A stretch of 64,000 bases of DNA from Emergomyces orientalis (lineage: Eukaryota > Ascomycota > Eurotiomycetes > Onygenales > Ajellomycetaceae): contig MOWL01000010.1 of NCBI GenBank assembly GCA_002110485.1, forward strand, positions 1-64,000, given 5' to 3'. The position numbers and the translations under genes were made by a program. The notes beneath the pieces are model-generated. The model was given only the letters and a program-made list of their open reading frames with translations, was not told where the DNA came from and searched no databases. Shown here one piece after another: positions 63,683 through 64,000 of this stretch; position 1 is the first letter of the stretch; each line of letters begins with the position of its first letter.

Positions 63683-64000
63683 TTCAGATTAAAAACATGA
63701 ACAAGAACACTGTCTTTGTTATCTGTAGTTCTTATTAAACATGTCATGTTTTCATATGATCAGCTGAGAATGCAATCATGAGAATCACATTTCATGATAA
63801 AAAATGTCTGAGATATTATAACAGATTTAAGATGAACAGAAACATTCTTACAGATTTCAATGACACCACTCTGCTGACCCTCAGCTTCAAGAATAGGTTT
63901 GACAGCATCTCTTTGAATGATGAGACTCAGATCTAATGCAGTTCTTTTAACAAGACAGTTAATTTCCACACCTCCATCAAATATCACCTCAGTTTCCCCC
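63683..64000 (-). pseudogene. Gypsy-4 protease region, running off the window
   Basis: Minus frame: MIFDGGVEINCLVKRTALDL, then IIQRDAVKPILEAEGQQSGV and VHLKSVIISQTFFIMKCDSH. The start resembles the pepsin-like protease of gypsy elements, where a D-x-G-x-x-x-N pattern is usual. It continues beyond the window and downstream across the solo LTR. Confidence 0.65.

Noticed and set aside
1..64000. tRNA, rRNA or CRISPR arrays
   Set aside because: I saw no cloverleaf, rRNA-like block or regularly spaced repeat array with unique spacers.

Overview
The window looks like a repeat-rich, gene-poor stretch of a filamentous ascomycete (Pezizomycotina) genome. The evidence is short GT-AG introns (48-55 bp) with CTAAC/CTGAC-like branch sites, kinase-like, SRPK-type and APH-type families typical of these fungi, and nested Ty1/copia and Ty3/gypsy elements. 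A Eurotiomycete-like host is my inference from family resemblance only; nothing here fixes the species.

Layout. 1-7134: a decayed gypsy element (Gypsy-1) split by a GC-rich copia element with very short LTRs (Copia-1, 766-6418, target duplication CAATC). 7135-12770: minus-strand Copia-2. 12771-15820: a degenerate reading frame and a small hypothetical gene. 15821-16155: a solo LTR of the Copia-2 family, just upstream of an intact APH-type phosphotransferase gene (16484-17800). 18914-21277: a decayed kinase-like gene. 22713-28769: Copia-3, related to Copia-2 in protein, carrying a nested solo LTR. 29-33 kb: a LINE-like remnant and a second kinase-like pseudogene. 36-44.3 kb: the most gene-like part, with hypothetical genes, a five-exon membrane-protein gene, and a convergent gene pair whose stop codons are 1 bp apart. 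45-54.9 kb: pseudogene fragments (kinase-like, APH, SRPK), a 100-bp solo LTR, a 1.29-kb miniature LTR element (49014-50299) and several direct repeats. 55-64 kb: gypsy relics (Gypsy-2 on +, Gypsy-3 and Gypsy-4 on -), one with a 326-bp solo LTR whose paralogous empty site is also in the window.

Main observation. The way the repeats decay is unusual. By eye, the two Copia-3 LTRs differ only by transitions that fit C-to-T change in CpG or CpC; none needs CpA, the usual RIP target. The same pattern appears in the LTR pairs of Copia-1 and Copia-2. It explains why nonsense codons in both repeats and gene relics are mostly TGA, at Arg (CGA to TGA) and conserved Trp (TGG to TGA) positions. The leading interpretation is a RIP-like process with a CpG/CpC preference. 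A TGA=Trp code is an alternative I consider and reject below. Other points are initiator-tRNA-anticodon primer binding sites in all copia-type elements, a shared 5-bp target motif, and a kinase-like family carrying a possible nuclease-like domain.

Limits: all alignments were made by eye without database searches; family names rest on motifs. Exon boundaries are inferred from splice signals and reading frame.
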